DNA from: Dyadobacter crusticola DSM 16708
Lineage (GTDB): Bacteria > Bacteroidota > Bacteroidia > Cytophagales > Spirosomataceae
Length of the DNA: 64,000 nt
Direction of reading: 5' to 3'
Assembly: GCF_000701505.1 (NCBI RefSeq)
Contig: NZ_JNJB01000001.1
Coordinates: forward strand, 558,001 to 622,000
The notes under the pieces were generated by a model. It ran no database searches. It worked only from the letters and a program-made list of their open reading frames with translations, and was not told the DNA's origin. Both the position numbers and the translations under genes were made by a program. This document shows, in pieces, positions 27,631 through 36,840 of the stretch. Every line of letters begins with the position of its first letter. The first letter of the stretch is position 1.

Positions 27631-30600
27631 TTATAAACCAATGTTCAACCCGAGCATGAAAACTCTTGGCTTTGGATAATCGTATAAGCCAAAACCCTGG
27701 TCAAATGGAGAGCCTGAGTTCGATACTTCGGGATCGTAGCCTCTGTATTTCGTAGCCACGAAGAAGTTTTGAACCGAACCATAAACCCGTAGCCTGTCCA
27801 GTTTGATCTTTGAAACCAGATCAGCCGGGAATGTATAGGCAAGCAGCAGGTTGCGGCCACGGATAAACGATGCGTCTGTCACTTTGTGGCTGTCGTTATT
27901 GGTGGTATAATAAGCATTGATCGGCCGAACCTGGGCGATTGGTGTATTCTGGTTAGTCTCTGTCCATGCATTCAGTACAGTTTTATAGCTATTTGCAATG
28001 CCCTGCCTGTCCTCTGCTGAGTGGATACTTCTGTCGAGCACATCGTTTCCGTACATATATTGCAGGTCTACTGTCAGCGACCACGCCCTGTACTGAAATG
28101 TGTTCAGGAATGTACCAAAACCATCGGGGATACCTTTGCCAATAATTGTCCTGTCGTTATCATTGATGGTACCGTCCTCATTCAAATCGAGGTATTTCAC
28201 GTCCCCGGGCAGCATATTGTAGCGTTTTGCTTCCTCTGCTTCCGCAGTTGACCAGGTACCCAGGTGCACCCTCCCGAAAAATGATCCCACCGGCTCCCCT
28301 ACTCTTACTACCGTGTTGCCTGAGAAAATGTCACTGCCTCCTGAAAGCGCCAGTACTTTATTCTGGTTTACAGAAATGTTGAAAGTGGTATTCCAGGAGA
28401 AATCACCCAGTTTCAGGTTGGTAGAGTTTACTGCAAACTCCACACCCTTGTTTTCCATACTTCCGACATTTGTAAAAATGCTTCCATAACCGCTGCTCCA
28501 CGGAAGCGGTGCGTCGAGAAGCATTTTGTTCACTTTTCTTCTGTATAAATCAAGCTCGAAGCTTACCCTGTTGGAGAACAGGCCGAGCTCAATACCAAGG
28601 TCAACCTGCTGAGTTTTCTCCCACTGCAAATTTGAATTCGACATACGGCCCGCTCCGATACCTACGCTTCTTGCACCGTCAAAAATCACATCATAACTGT
28701 TCAAACCGGCCAATGCGCGGTAGGCGGGGATTTCCGAGTTACCAGTTGCACCGTAGCTAGCGCGTATTTTCAGGTTGGAGATTGTTGTGTTGGATTTTAA
28801 AAAATCCTCTTCCGAAACACGCCAGGCAAGTGCAGCTGACGGGAAGAATGCATATCTGTTTGCGTCCCCGAACTTCGACGATCCGTCGATCCGGCCTGTG
28901 AAGGTTACCAGGTATTTATCGAGCAAACTATAATTCAGCCGCGCGAAATAGGAATTTAAACCATAAGCCAGCGCATTGGAAGACGGAGCAAGCGCAGTAG
29001 CACCGGCACCCAGGTTATTGAATTGGAAATACGTATCCGTAAAATTCTGGCTACGCGCCAGATCTTCAAACTGGTCTACATGCTGCCACGATAAACCCAG
29101 CATTGCATTAATGGAATGTATTTTACCAAAATCCCTGATGTAAGTCAGGTAGTTTTCAAATTGCCAGGAGTTGAATCTTTTGTTACGGACAGACGCGTCG
29201 CCATTGTTGGAAATGTACTGCAAGCCAGCGGCAGCGAAGTAATCTTCCCGCTGATTGATCACATTGGTACCCACTGTGGAGCGCAGGTCGAGACCTGGTG
29301 CCAGGCTGATTGTCGCATACATATTGCCCAGCATAGTCTGCGTTCTCAGGTAAGATAACCTTTCCGCAGCCACACGCAACGGACTATCTCCGCCTTCCAT
29401 CCCGGGGTAATCGCGGTTACTGGCCCATTTTCCATCCGGGTATTTGACAGGGATAATCGGCAATGCTTCCAAAACCTGCCGCATTGCAGTTATACCTCCG
29501 CCACCAAGCTGATCAATTTGCTTTTCATTCTGATCCGTGTAGCCCAGGGTACCACCTACTTTCAGCCAGCTCTTGATTTGGCTATCAAACACAAATCGAC
29601 CAGCAAACCGTTTTTGCCATGATTCGCGCACGATACCGTTCTCATTACGATAATTTAAGAATGCGCCGTAACTGCCTTTTTCACTTCCACCTGTCAATCC
29701 AAGCTGGTGATTCTGGGTAAATGCTTTTTGGAAGGTTTCGTCCTGCCAGTCGGTATCGTACAATGGATTTCCATTCGAGTCGAAAAGCAGCGGATTCGTG
29801 CGCTTCAGTTTGGGATCTGTGTATTTGGTACCTGTGGCCCAGCCTACTGGATCATACTTCTGCGCATTGGCATAAGCTTGTTCTTCCACTGCCAAAAATT
29901 CACGCGAGTTCAGTACCGGCAGCTTCTTCGGTGCTACACCAATGCTGAAATCAGAATCGTAAGTTACTTTTCCACCGCCGGAAGTACCGCGTTTGGTCGT
30001 GACAAGAATGACCCCGTTTGCCCCCCGGGCGCCATATATAGCCGTCGAAGAAGCATCTTTCAAAACTTCAATAGAAGCAATGTCATTTGGATTGAGGTAA
30101 TCAATAGGCGTACTGCCGTTTGCAAGATCCACTGCATTCAAAATCACCCCGTCTATAACATATAATGGATTATTCGAAACACTGATGGAGCTGGCTCCGC
30201 GAATGCGGATATTTGCCCGTCCGCCGGGTCGACCCGAGTTAGACGATACATTCACCCCTGCAATGCGGCCTGAAAGGCCCTGGTTCAGCGAAGAAGCAGG
30301 CCGCTCCTGTAACACTTCCCCTTTGATGGTCCCTACCGCGCCAGTCAGGTCAGACTTTTTAACGGTTCCGTATCCAACGACAACAATCTCATCCAACGCA
30401 TTCTCATCAGGCGCCATGGAAACAGCTACCTCCGCCTGACTGCCCACGCTGATCTCCTGAGATTTGTAACCGACAAAACTCAGAACCAGCACAGGATTGC
30501 CACCTTCCGGAATATCCAATGTGAATTCTCCCGTTGCATTCGTAGAAGTACCTCTCTGAGTACCTTTCAAAACGACACTAACACCGGGCAGCCCCGTACC

Positions 30601-31095
30601 AGCTTCGTCTGAAACCCTACCTTTAATCGTGCGGTCAACAGCTGCCTGCTGCACAGTACCGGAAGCTATAGGATCTACATGATTTACAGGCTGGTCCGGC
30701 AAAGCAGCTGATGTAGTCTTTTCTTCTCTTGAAGCGTTCTCCCGGGCTTTTTCCTCTGTTATAACAAATGTATTTTTTCTCGTCCTCTTATACTTCAACC
30801 CATTCTGAGCCAGAACAATGCTCAGGTTTTTCTCAACTGACTGGCTCAGATCGAGCGCGCTGGCAGCAACATTGATTGACCCAACCAAACGGTCTTCAAA
30901 CACGATTTCAACTCCATAGTGCTTCTGCAAGTCCAGAAGCACATTTTTAAGTTTCATCTCTTGTGCATAAGCATTGTGCTGCTTAGCCGGTGCGGAGGCA
31001 AATGCAATTACCTGGGACTGGGCTTGCCGTGGGACCTGTGTCATGAGTACAAGTCCAACGCTTACCCATTGCTTAGCTGATAGCATTAGATTCAT
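27631..31095 (-). CDS. SusC-type TonB-dependent transducer with STN domain
   Basis: 1154 aa. After the signal peptide comes an STN (secretin/TonB short N-terminal) domain at about 45-115 (LLDLQKHYGVEIVFED). Next are a CarboxypepD_reg-like domain (about 155-235), the EIVVVGYG segment, a plug with IRGASSISVSNNPLYVIDGV, and the barrel ending MLGLNIGL. The STN domain is the part that contacts FecR-type anti-sigma factors in the periplasm, as in FecA. With fecR and a sigma factor directly upstream, ligand binding is expected to induce its own operon. The gap to fecR is 20 bp. Confidence 0.95.
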   Translation of the reverse strand: MNLMLSAKQWVSVGLVLMTQVPRQAQSQVIAFASAPAKQHNAYAQEMKLKNVLLDLQKHYGVEIVFEDRLVGSINVAASALDLSQSVEKNLSIVLAQNGLKYKRTRKNTFVITEEKARENASREEKTTSAALPDQPVNHVDPIASGTVQQAAVDRTIKGRVSDEAGTGLPGVSVVLKGTQRGTSTNATGEFTLDIPEGGNPVLVLSFVGYKSQEISVGSQAEVAVSMAPDENALDEIVVVGYGTVKKSDLTGAVGTIKGEVLQERPASSLNQGLSGRIAGVNVSSNSGRPGGRANIRIRGASSISVSNNPLYVIDGVILNAVDLANGSTPIDYLNPNDIASIEVLKDASSTAIYGARGANGVILVTTKRGTSGGGKVTYDSDFSIGVAPKKLPVLNSREFLAVEEQAYANAQKYDPVGWATGTKYTDPKLKRTNPLLFDSNGNPLYDTDWQDETFQKAFTQNHQLGLTGGSEKGSYGAFLNYRNENGIVRESWQKRFAGRFVFDSQIKSWLKVGGTLGYTDQNEKQIDQLGGGGITAMRQVLEALPIIPVKYPDGKWASNRDYPGMEGGDSPLRVAAERLSYLRTQTMLGNMYATISLAPGLDLRSTVGTNVINQREDYFAAAGLQYISNNGDASVRNKRFNSWQFENYLTYIRDFGKIHSINAMLGLSWQHVDQFEDLARSQNFTDTYFQFNNLGAGATALAPSSNALAYGLNSYFARLNYSLLDKYLVTFTGRIDGSSKFGDANRYAFFPSAALAWRVSEEDFLKSNTTISNLKIRASYGATGNSEIPAYRALAGLNSYDVIFDGARSVGIGAGRMSNSNLQWEKTQQVDLGIELGLFSNRVSFELDLYRRKVNKMLLDAPLPWSSGYGSIFTNVGSMENKGVEFAVNSTNLKLGDFSWNTTFNISVNQNKVLALSGGSDIFSGNTVVRVGEPVGSFFGRVHLGTWSTAEAEEAKRYNMLPGDVKYLDLNEDGTINDNDRTIIGKGIPDGFGTFLNTFQYRAWSLTVDLQYMYGNDVLDRSIHSAEDRQGIANSYKTVLNAWTETNQNTPIAQVRPINAYYTTNNDSHKVTDASFIRGRNLLLAYTFPADLVSKIKLDRLRVYGSVQNFFVATKYRGYDPEVSNSGSPFDQGFGLYDYPKPRVFMLGLNIGL

Positions 31096-31115
31096 AAGTA
31101 AGTGGTTAAGGATAA

Positions 31116-32123
31116 TCAGTTGTTCATTAAAGAGATGGTGCTTCCATTACGCTCGATTTTCATATCGAGCACTTCCGAGATCGTCCGTAAAAGTTCTTCT
31201 GCATTCCTGGTCCTGAAATTCCCGGTGATGGTTCTTTGTGCGATAGCGGAGTCAGCCAACGTTACCTTCTCTCCGAAATTCTCCTCGATCAGCGCGGCGA
31301 TTTCCCGCATTGAAGTGGCATTGAATACATACCGTTGCTCTTTCCACGTCGCAAACGTTTTGATATCCTGCTTCCGTGCCACCTGCACCTCACCCGCACG
31401 GTCCAGCGTCACCAGATCACCCGGTACCATCATCAGATTCTTGTGCTGCTCGTCCCGGGAGTAATCAATGCGGACACTTCCGCTGGTAAGCGATACTTTG
31501 GTGCCGCGCGGCCTGGCGTACACGGAGAAGGTGGTACCTAAAACCTCCACCTTGAACTTGTCCGATGTTTTTACAATAAACTTTTTGCTGTCCACTGTGT
31601 GACTTACCGAAAACTCGGCTTCTCCTTCCAGCATTACCTCCCGCACTGCCCTATCGAATCCAAATCGCGGGATTTTGAGTTTTGAATTGGAGTTCAAAGC
31701 CACTTTGCTGCCATCTTCCAGGTATATGTCTGTTGTTTTTCCATAGCCGGTCTGATAGGTTTTGTATTGAATATCTTCCCTGAACCAAAGGCAGCTGCTC
31801 ACCAGCAAAATCACCGAAGCTGCAATAAGCCAGAAGCGGTTTCCAAAACTCTGAAATGCAGATTTGAACTGTGCGGTATTCGGAATCTCCCTTTCGTCCT
31901 GCTGTGGAAGATCTTCATCCAGCCGCCTGAGCAGGTTTTCAAGCGCAGCCTCCTGTTTCGGCGCAAACTGCGGATGGTTGATTTCATACTCCATTAACCA
32001 TTGATAAAATTGCTCGCTGTTCTCTTTTTGCATGATCCAGTCTTCAATCAGCTGCCTTTCCAATGGATTTGCGCGACCGGCCAGATATTCAAACAGGCTA
32101 TGTTTTGATATAAGTGTTTTCAT
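31116..32123 (-). CDS. FecR family anti-sigma factor
   Basis: 335 aa from the ATG at 32123 (MKTLISKHSLFEYLAG); a further upstream start would overlap less sensible sequence. A cytoplasmic N-terminal part is followed by one membrane helix (about 83-102, WLIAASVILLVSSCLW). Then come a periplasmic FecR domain with YLEDGSKVALNSNSKLKIP and GTTFSVYARP, and a C-terminal DUF4974-type domain similar to STN (FNATSMREIAALIEENFGEKV). It holds the sigma factor inactive until the SusC STN domain signals. It lies 42 bp after the sigma gene. Confidence 0.93.
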   Translation of the reverse strand: MKTLISKHSLFEYLAGRANPLERQLIEDWIMQKENSEQFYQWLMEYEINHPQFAPKQEAALENLLRRLDEDLPQQDEREIPNTAQFKSAFQSFGNRFWLIAASVILLVSSCLWFREDIQYKTYQTGYGKTTDIYLEDGSKVALNSNSKLKIPRFGFDRAVREVMLEGEAEFSVSHTVDSKKFIVKTSDKFKVEVLGTTFSVYARPRGTKVSLTSGSVRIDYSRDEQHKNLMMVPGDLVTLDRAGEVQVARKQDIKTFATWKEQRYVFNATSMREIAALIEENFGEKVTLADSAIAQRTITGNFRTRNAEELLRTISEVLDMKIERNGSTISLMNN

Positions 32124-32165
32124 TTTGCTAGAATTTCGAAGTACAACACCAACCCACAATGCCCG

Positions 32166-32837
32166 TCAGAAAGAGGCAAAACTCAACAGGGTCAATCCAA
32201 GTGAAATCATCCACTCGCCATGGAGCGCCGAGCGCAGGTGTTTCAATGCTTTGGATATATGTACTTCCACCGTTTTAGGTGAAATGTGAAGCTCAGAGGC
32301 GATTTCATTGTACTTCTTGTTCTCAAATCTGCTGAGAAGGAATACCTTCTGGCATTGCGTCGGCAACCGGGCGATTACCTCATTGACTTTGATAAACAAG
32401 TTGTTGTAATGGATCTCGGCATCGGGCAGTTGCTGGTAGCACGATATTGTGTTTTCCTCTGTCGCATCCAGTGTATCCGTTTTACCAAACTCCCGCCGCA
32501 TATACGTAAAGCATTCATTCCGTACAGAACGGAAGAGATAGCTGGTATAAGAAGTATTGATATTCTCGTACGCTTTGGTACGGTAAAACTGAAAAAAGAC
32601 CTCGCTAACCAGATCCTCGGCCAGTTGCTTGGAGTAGACAAACCGCACAGCGTGGCTGCAAAGCGGGCTATAGAATCTTTTGAAGAGCAATTCCAGGCCT
32701 TTTGCCGGATTTTGTTCAAAGGTCAGTTTAAGAAATGAGGCAGAATCAATTTCACTCACATCGTTCTTTCCTTCGTGCAGTAGAGACACAAAAGGGCCGG
32801 AGCGTTTCAGTTCCTGGTTAAGCAAAGGATCGTGCAT
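32166..32837 (-). CDS. ECF RNA polymerase sigma-70 factor
   Basis: 223 aa, slightly longer than the 180-200 aa typical of the FecI-like group because of an N-terminal extension of about 35 residues. Region 2 is seen in AEDLVSEVFFQFYRT and YLFRSVRNECFTYMRRE. Region 4 is seen in LPTQCQKVFLLSRFENKKYNEIASELHISPKTVEVHISKAL in parts, a helix-turn-helix. A hydrophobic C-terminal tail (GLTLLSFASF) is common in Bacteroidota members. First gene of the sigma-fecR-susC-susD operon, and expected to direct transcription of susC and susD. Confidence 0.94.
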   Translation of the reverse strand: MHDPLLNQELKRSGPFVSLLHEGKNDVSEIDSASFLKLTFEQNPAKGLELLFKRFYSPLCSHAVRFVYSKQLAEDLVSEVFFQFYRTKAYENINTSYTSYLFRSVRNECFTYMRREFGKTDTLDATEENTISCYQQLPDAEIHYNNLFIKVNEVIARLPTQCQKVFLLSRFENKKYNEIASELHISPKTVEVHISKALKHLRSALHGEWMISLGLTLLSFASF

Positions 32838-33016
32838 TGAGTCTTTGTTTATGTAATAATGAAAAGACTTTTTTGTACTGGGATGCCCTTAGTCTTGGAT
32901 TAAAAAAATTAAAAGTTTTATTAATCATAGATAAACCGGAAAACACAACTGTCCTGCTGTGTCGCTCTTTTCTTCTTTTCTGTGTATTGGCGCTCGTTTA
33001 ACCAGTTTTTTGGCAC

Positions 33017-33048
33017 AAAAAAAGGCCGGCACATTGCTGTACCGGCCC
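33017..33048 (-). terminator. Intrinsic terminator of the GMC dehydrogenase operon
   Basis: On the minus strand a GGCCGG-type stem (33024-33047) is followed by seven T. It lies 21 bp after the GMC oxidoreductase stop and isolates it from the sigma factor gene. Confidence 0.8.
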
Positions 33049-33068
33049 GATTTCATCGAATGTAAATA

Positions 33069-34781
33069 CTACAAATTTTTCGCCTTCATCTCTTTGACAG
33101 CGTGGTCAACAGCTCTTGCCGAAAGTGCCATATAAGTGAGCGACGGATTTTGCGTAGAAGTAGAAGTCATACTTGCACCGTCAGTAACAAACACATTCTT
33201 GCAGGCGTGCACCTGATTCCATTTGTTCAGGATGGAAGTTTTAGGATCTTTTCCCATTCGCGCGCCGCCCATTTCGTGGATGTCATTACCTGGATTACGT
33301 TTTCCGTCATGTGCTTTCACATTCTTGAAGCCCGCATTGGTAAACATCTCGCTCACCTGCTCGATGTAATCCTTGATCATCTTCTCGTCATTGTCGTCAT
33401 AACTCACATCGATTTTCAGAAGCGGGATACCCCAGGCGTCTTTCTGCGTTTTGTCAAGCGCTACATAGTTGCTTTCCTTTGGAATAGTTTCGCCCATCAT
33501 GTGCGACCCTACTCCCCAGTTGCCGTATTTCGTCTGGTGCAGTCCTTCTTTCAGCGACTCGCCGACGCCACTTTTATCATTGTATGTCTGCCGGTAAGCT
33601 GTGAAGCCTGCCGCATATCCTCTCAAAAAGTCAGTCTCTTGCTTGTAAACATTCCGGAAACGTGGAATGTAGCCGCCATTTGGTCTGCGTCCGTCTGTGG
33701 TAGAATCAAGGAAACCTTCATACTCCCCAGAAATGCTCGCGCGGTAATTATGGAAAGCAATATACTTGCCAAGCACGCCACTATCATTACCCAATCCATC
33801 AGGGAAGCGGCTTGATGTGGAATTAAGCAGGATCAGGTTTGTATTCAATGCAGCTGCATTGACGAAAATGATATCTGCATAAAACTCCATCATCTCATTG
33901 GTAGTCGCATCGATCACGCGCACACCGGAAGCTTTTTGCTTCTTGTCGTCATAAATAATAGAATGGACAACCGAATGCGGGCGTAAGGTGAGGTTACCTG
34001 TTTTCAAAGCCCAGGGAATGGTAGAGGAATTACTACTGAAATATCCTCCGAATGGACAACCGCGCTCGCACATCGTACGATGCTGGCATTTGGCACGTCC
34101 CTGATCCAGGTGTACCTGCTTAGGTTCGGTAATATGCGCCGCACGGCCAATGATGATATGCCGGTCCTTGTATTGTTTTGAAACCTTTTCCTTGAAGTAC
34201 TTTTCAACACAGTTCAACTCGTGTGGCGGGAGGAACTCGCCATCGGGAAGTGCGTCCAGCCCGTCTTTATTTCCTGTAATGCCGGCGAACTTCTCCACGT
34301 GGCTGTACCAGGGTGCGATATCATCATAACTGATCGGCCATTCAACCGCGAACTTGTCACGCGCCGGTCCTTCAAAATCGTATTTGCTCCAACGCTGTGT
34401 CTGACGCGCCCAAAGCAAAGACTTACCTCCAACCTGATATCCCCGGAGCCAGTCAAAAGGTTTCTCCTGCACATAGGGATGGTCATTGTCTTTTACAAAA
34501 AAATGCGCTGACGACTCTCCAAATGCATAGCACTTGCTAACGATCGGGTTTGCATCTGTGATTTCCTTGGGCAAACGTCCGCGGTGCTCAAACTCCCACG
34601 GCATCATATTCGTGGTCGGATAATCCTTAATGTGCTCTACACTCCGGCCGCGTTCAAGAAGAAGGGTTTTCATTCCTTTTTCAGTCAGCTCCTTCGCCGA
34701 CCAGCCGCCACTGATACCAGAACCTACCACGATCGCATCGTAAGTCCGGGCCTTTTTACTGTCTATATTAAAATTCGCCAT
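33069..34781 (-). CDS. GMC family FAD-dependent sugar/alcohol dehydrogenase, catalytic subunit
   Basis: 570 aa from the ATG at 34781. A longer frame to 34907 only translates repeat DNA. FAD-binding motif VVGSGISGG at about 18-26. A cysteine-rich stretch, C-x5-C-x3-C in CQHRTMCERGCPFGG (about 230-244), sits where related flavoprotein glucose dehydrogenases bind a 3Fe-4S cluster. The C-terminal GMC region has HEMGGARMG and VTDGASMTSTSTQNPSLTYMALSARA. Directly upstream is a Gluconate_2-dh3 subunit gene, the usual partner. Such pairs oxidise sugars, glycosides or polyols in the periplasm and pass electrons to the respiratory chain. The catalytic subunit has no signal peptide, so export may depend on the partner's Tat-like signal. 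The substrate is unknown. Confidence 0.9.
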   Translation of the reverse strand: MANFNIDSKKARTYDAIVVGSGISGGWSAKELTEKGMKTLLLERGRSVEHIKDYPTTNMMPWEFEHRGRLPKEITDANPIVSKCYAFGESSAHFFVKDNDHPYVQEKPFDWLRGYQVGGKSLLWARQTQRWSKYDFEGPARDKFAVEWPISYDDIAPWYSHVEKFAGITGNKDGLDALPDGEFLPPHELNCVEKYFKEKVSKQYKDRHIIIGRAAHITEPKQVHLDQGRAKCQHRTMCERGCPFGGYFSSNSSTIPWALKTGNLTLRPHSVVHSIIYDDKKQKASGVRVIDATTNEMMEFYADIIFVNAAALNTNLILLNSTSSRFPDGLGNDSGVLGKYIAFHNYRASISGEYEGFLDSTTDGRRPNGGYIPRFRNVYKQETDFLRGYAAGFTAYRQTYNDKSGVGESLKEGLHQTKYGNWGVGSHMMGETIPKESNYVALDKTQKDAWGIPLLKIDVSYDDNDEKMIKDYIEQVSEMFTNAGFKNVKAHDGKRNPGNDIHEMGGARMGKDPKTSILNKWNQVHACKNVFVTDGASMTSTSTQNPSLTYMALSARAVDHAVKEMKAKNL

Positions 34782-34790
34782 AGTTTCTAA

Positions 34791-34883
34791 GTAAGGGAGA
34801 ATGGAGGAAAGGGAGGATGAAGGAAAGGGAGGATGAAGGAGGGGAATTAAGAATACTTCCTCCTTTCTCCCTTTCCTCCCTTT
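34791..34883. repeat. Purine-rich tandem repeat with inverted partner between two dehydrogenase subunit genes
   Basis: On the plus strand, 34791-34845 holds GGAGGATGAAGGAAAG-type repeats (unit about 16 bp, two near copies plus flanks). 34856-34883 is a pyrimidine-rich counterpart that can pair with it. In the gene sense the pyrimidine-rich arm lies just before the GMC start codon, and the purine-rich arm covers the 3' end of the Gluconate_2-dh3 gene. Confidence 0.8.
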
Positions 34884-35404
34884 TATCCCTTCACTACAGG
34901 TACACAACCATGAAAACGGGCTGGTACCATTTCATAATGGGTTATATTGGTCATTACATATTCTGAGGTCATGTAACCTTGGATAGTCAGGTTTTTTAGC
35001 AGACTAAAAAAGCCGCGGTCATCGAAATCCTGGCTTTTTTCCAGCGATTGCACCAGTTGCAGGCGCTGATCTTTGCTGGCTTCGGCGAATGATTTGCCAA
35101 ACTTCTGTACACTCTCCTCGTCCAATTTGGATATCCCGCTTGCAAAGCTGGTTTGAGTCTTGCTATCGTAGCAATCCTTTACCATTTTCTGTGCAAAATC
35201 TGCGACTCCCAGCTCCCCTGCGCCCGGCGTATCGGTCTTGGGAATGATGGTCTCAACAATTGCTGCAAGGGTTTTGGACTGGTCGGCAGCAAGGAAGCTG
35301 TTTCCATTCAATGATTCCTTGCTCCATCCCGATGCCCAAGCTGGCAGATTTGCCAGTGCGCCCACAGCCAACGCCATGCTTTTCAGCGCTACGCGTCTTT
35401 CCAT
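34883..35404 (-). CDS. Gluconate 2-dehydrogenase subunit 3 family protein
   Basis: 173 aa. It begins MERRVALKSMALAVGALANLPAWASG, a Tat-like signal with the RR pair at residues 3-4 but only a loose consensus. The body matches the Gluconate_2-dh3 family: KTLAAIVETIIPKTDTPGAGELGVADFAQKMV, then GFFSLLKNLTIQGYMTSEY near the C-terminus. This small subunit is needed for maturation and export of the GMC catalytic subunit encoded 101 bp downstream. The MFS transporter gene ends 51 bp upstream, suggesting one operon of transporter, small subunit and catalytic subunit. Confidence 0.9.
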   Translation of the reverse strand: MERRVALKSMALAVGALANLPAWASGWSKESLNGNSFLAADQSKTLAAIVETIIPKTDTPGAGELGVADFAQKMVKDCYDSKTQTSFASGISKLDEESVQKFGKSFAEASKDQRLQLVQSLEKSQDFDDRGFFSLLKNLTIQGYMTSEYVMTNITHYEMVPARFHGCVPVVKG

Positions 35405-35455
35405 TACATATATTTTTGATTGTGAAAATTCAAATTTGCCAGAATTACCTCTATG

Positions 35456-36697
35456 CTATTCTTCCAGAAAGTCAAGGTCTCTTCCGTGTGTTTCGGGTAT
35501 CGTCAAAATGCAGTAAATACCTATTGCGAAGCATATTACCCCTACCATCGCACCTGCATTGATCACTGAAAAAGAGTCTTTAAAATTAGCGAATAAAGTT
35601 GTCATTAACACCACAGTTCCACGTACCATATTCGGCACGGTAGTAGCTGCTGTTGCTCTCAGGTTTGTACCGAACTGCTCCGCTCCTATCGTCACGAACA
35701 TCGCCCAGTATCCGATCCCAAAACCCAGCAATGCAGCAGTGGCGTAAAAGTAAGCCGACGACGTAATTCCCCCATACAGGTAAATCCAGCTACCTACTAA
35801 CGTAAAGATCATCAAATAAAATACAGCCTTTTTGCGCGATTCGAGCCAGTGACTGATAAAACCGCTCGCCAGATCGCCCATCGAAAGGCCCACATAACAC
35901 CACATAATGGATAGTCCGGGCTTAATGGGTTCATCAATGCCCAATGCTTTCCCGAATTCATTACTGAATGTGGCCAGGATACCGATTACAAACCACGTTG
36001 GCAGACCAATACCAATGCATCTCAGGTATCTGAAAAGCCGGTCTTTATTCGTAAACAAAGCAAAGAAGTTACCTTTTTCGACATGCTTCTGATTCTTGAT
36101 ATCTTTGAAAATCCCCGACTCAAAAACGCCTATCCGGAGCAGCAAAAGGGAAATTCCCAAGCCGCCGCCAATAAAATAAGCATAGCGCCAGTTGAAAAAC
36201 TCAACCGTAAAATAAGCCACAACGGCTCCCAGCAAACCGATACCCGCCACCAGCGAAGTCCCGATCGCGCGTAAGTGCTTTGGTAAAATCTCGGAAACCA
36301 ATGTAATCCCTGCGCCGAGCTCCCCGGCCAGACCTATGCCAGCGATGAACCGGAGAATCTTATAAACATCCGCATCCTGCACAAAACCGCATGCAATGTT
36401 GGCGAGTGAATAAGTGATAATAGAGCCGAAAAGTACTGAAAGTCGCCCCTTCTTATCGCCCAGAACTCCCCAGAGAATGCCGCCTAAAAGCAGGCCGGTC
36501 ATTTGCCAGTTGAGAATACTAGCCCCGGTAACAGATATTTCTGAATCTGATAGCCCGAGTGCGATCAGACTGGGTATCCGGACGATCCCGAAAAGCAGCA
36601 AATCATAAATATCTACGAAATAGCCAAGTGCGGCAACAATAACAGGGGCACTAAAAAGGTGGGAAGCATCTGAACGAGGTGCTGTGGCAGAATTCAT
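35456..36697 (-). CDS. MFS transporter, sugar-porter-like
   Basis: 413 aa from the ATG at 36697. A longer frame would run into the neighbouring lipoprotein gene and adds 69 unconvincing residues. Twelve hydrophobic segments are visible. The loop 2-3 motif is GVLGDKKGRLSVLFGS (about residue 75), and the last residues ETHGRDLDFLEE match the sugar-porter C-terminal motif. It likely imports the substrate or product of the adjacent GMC dehydrogenase, but specificity cannot be read from the sequence. Confidence 0.88.
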   Translation of the reverse strand: MNSATAPRSDASHLFSAPVIVAALGYFVDIYDLLLFGIVRIPSLIALGLSDSEISVTGASILNWQMTGLLLGGILWGVLGDKKGRLSVLFGSIITYSLANIACGFVQDADVYKILRFIAGIGLAGELGAGITLVSEILPKHLRAIGTSLVAGIGLLGAVVAYFTVEFFNWRYAYFIGGGLGISLLLLRIGVFESGIFKDIKNQKHVEKGNFFALFTNKDRLFRYLRCIGIGLPTWFVIGILATFSNEFGKALGIDEPIKPGLSIMWCYVGLSMGDLASGFISHWLESRKKAVFYLMIFTLVGSWIYLYGGITSSAYFYATAALLGFGIGYWAMFVTIGAEQFGTNLRATAATTVPNMVRGTVVLMTTLFANFKDSFSVINAGAMVGVICFAIGIYCILTIPETHGRDLDFLEE

Positions 36698-36739
36698 TTC
36701 AAGTAATATGGGTTTCGAAGGAATATCTGCAATATTATG

Positions 36740-36769
36740 CAAATAGCCGGACATAAGACCGGCTATTTG
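36740..36769. terminator. Possible terminator between the lipocalin-like gene and the MFS gene
   Basis: An 11-bp perfect stem (CAAATAGCCGG and its complement) around an 8-base loop, 70 bp after the lipoprotein gene stop. The T-tract is weak on both strands, so it may instead be a regulatory hairpin in the MFS leader. Confidence 0.45.
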
Positions 36770-36840
36770 TTTGATAATTTCGAAAAATTTAAAGAGAAAG
36801 TTGTGCAAAGCCAAGCTGACTCCGCGGCTCCCGTATGCTC

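Noticed and set aside
34782..34907. 42-residue N-terminal extension of the GMC dehydrogenase
   Set aside because: It translates the purine/pyrimidine repeat and overlaps the partner gene. The ATG at 34781 gives the normal N-terminus 20 residues before the FAD motif.
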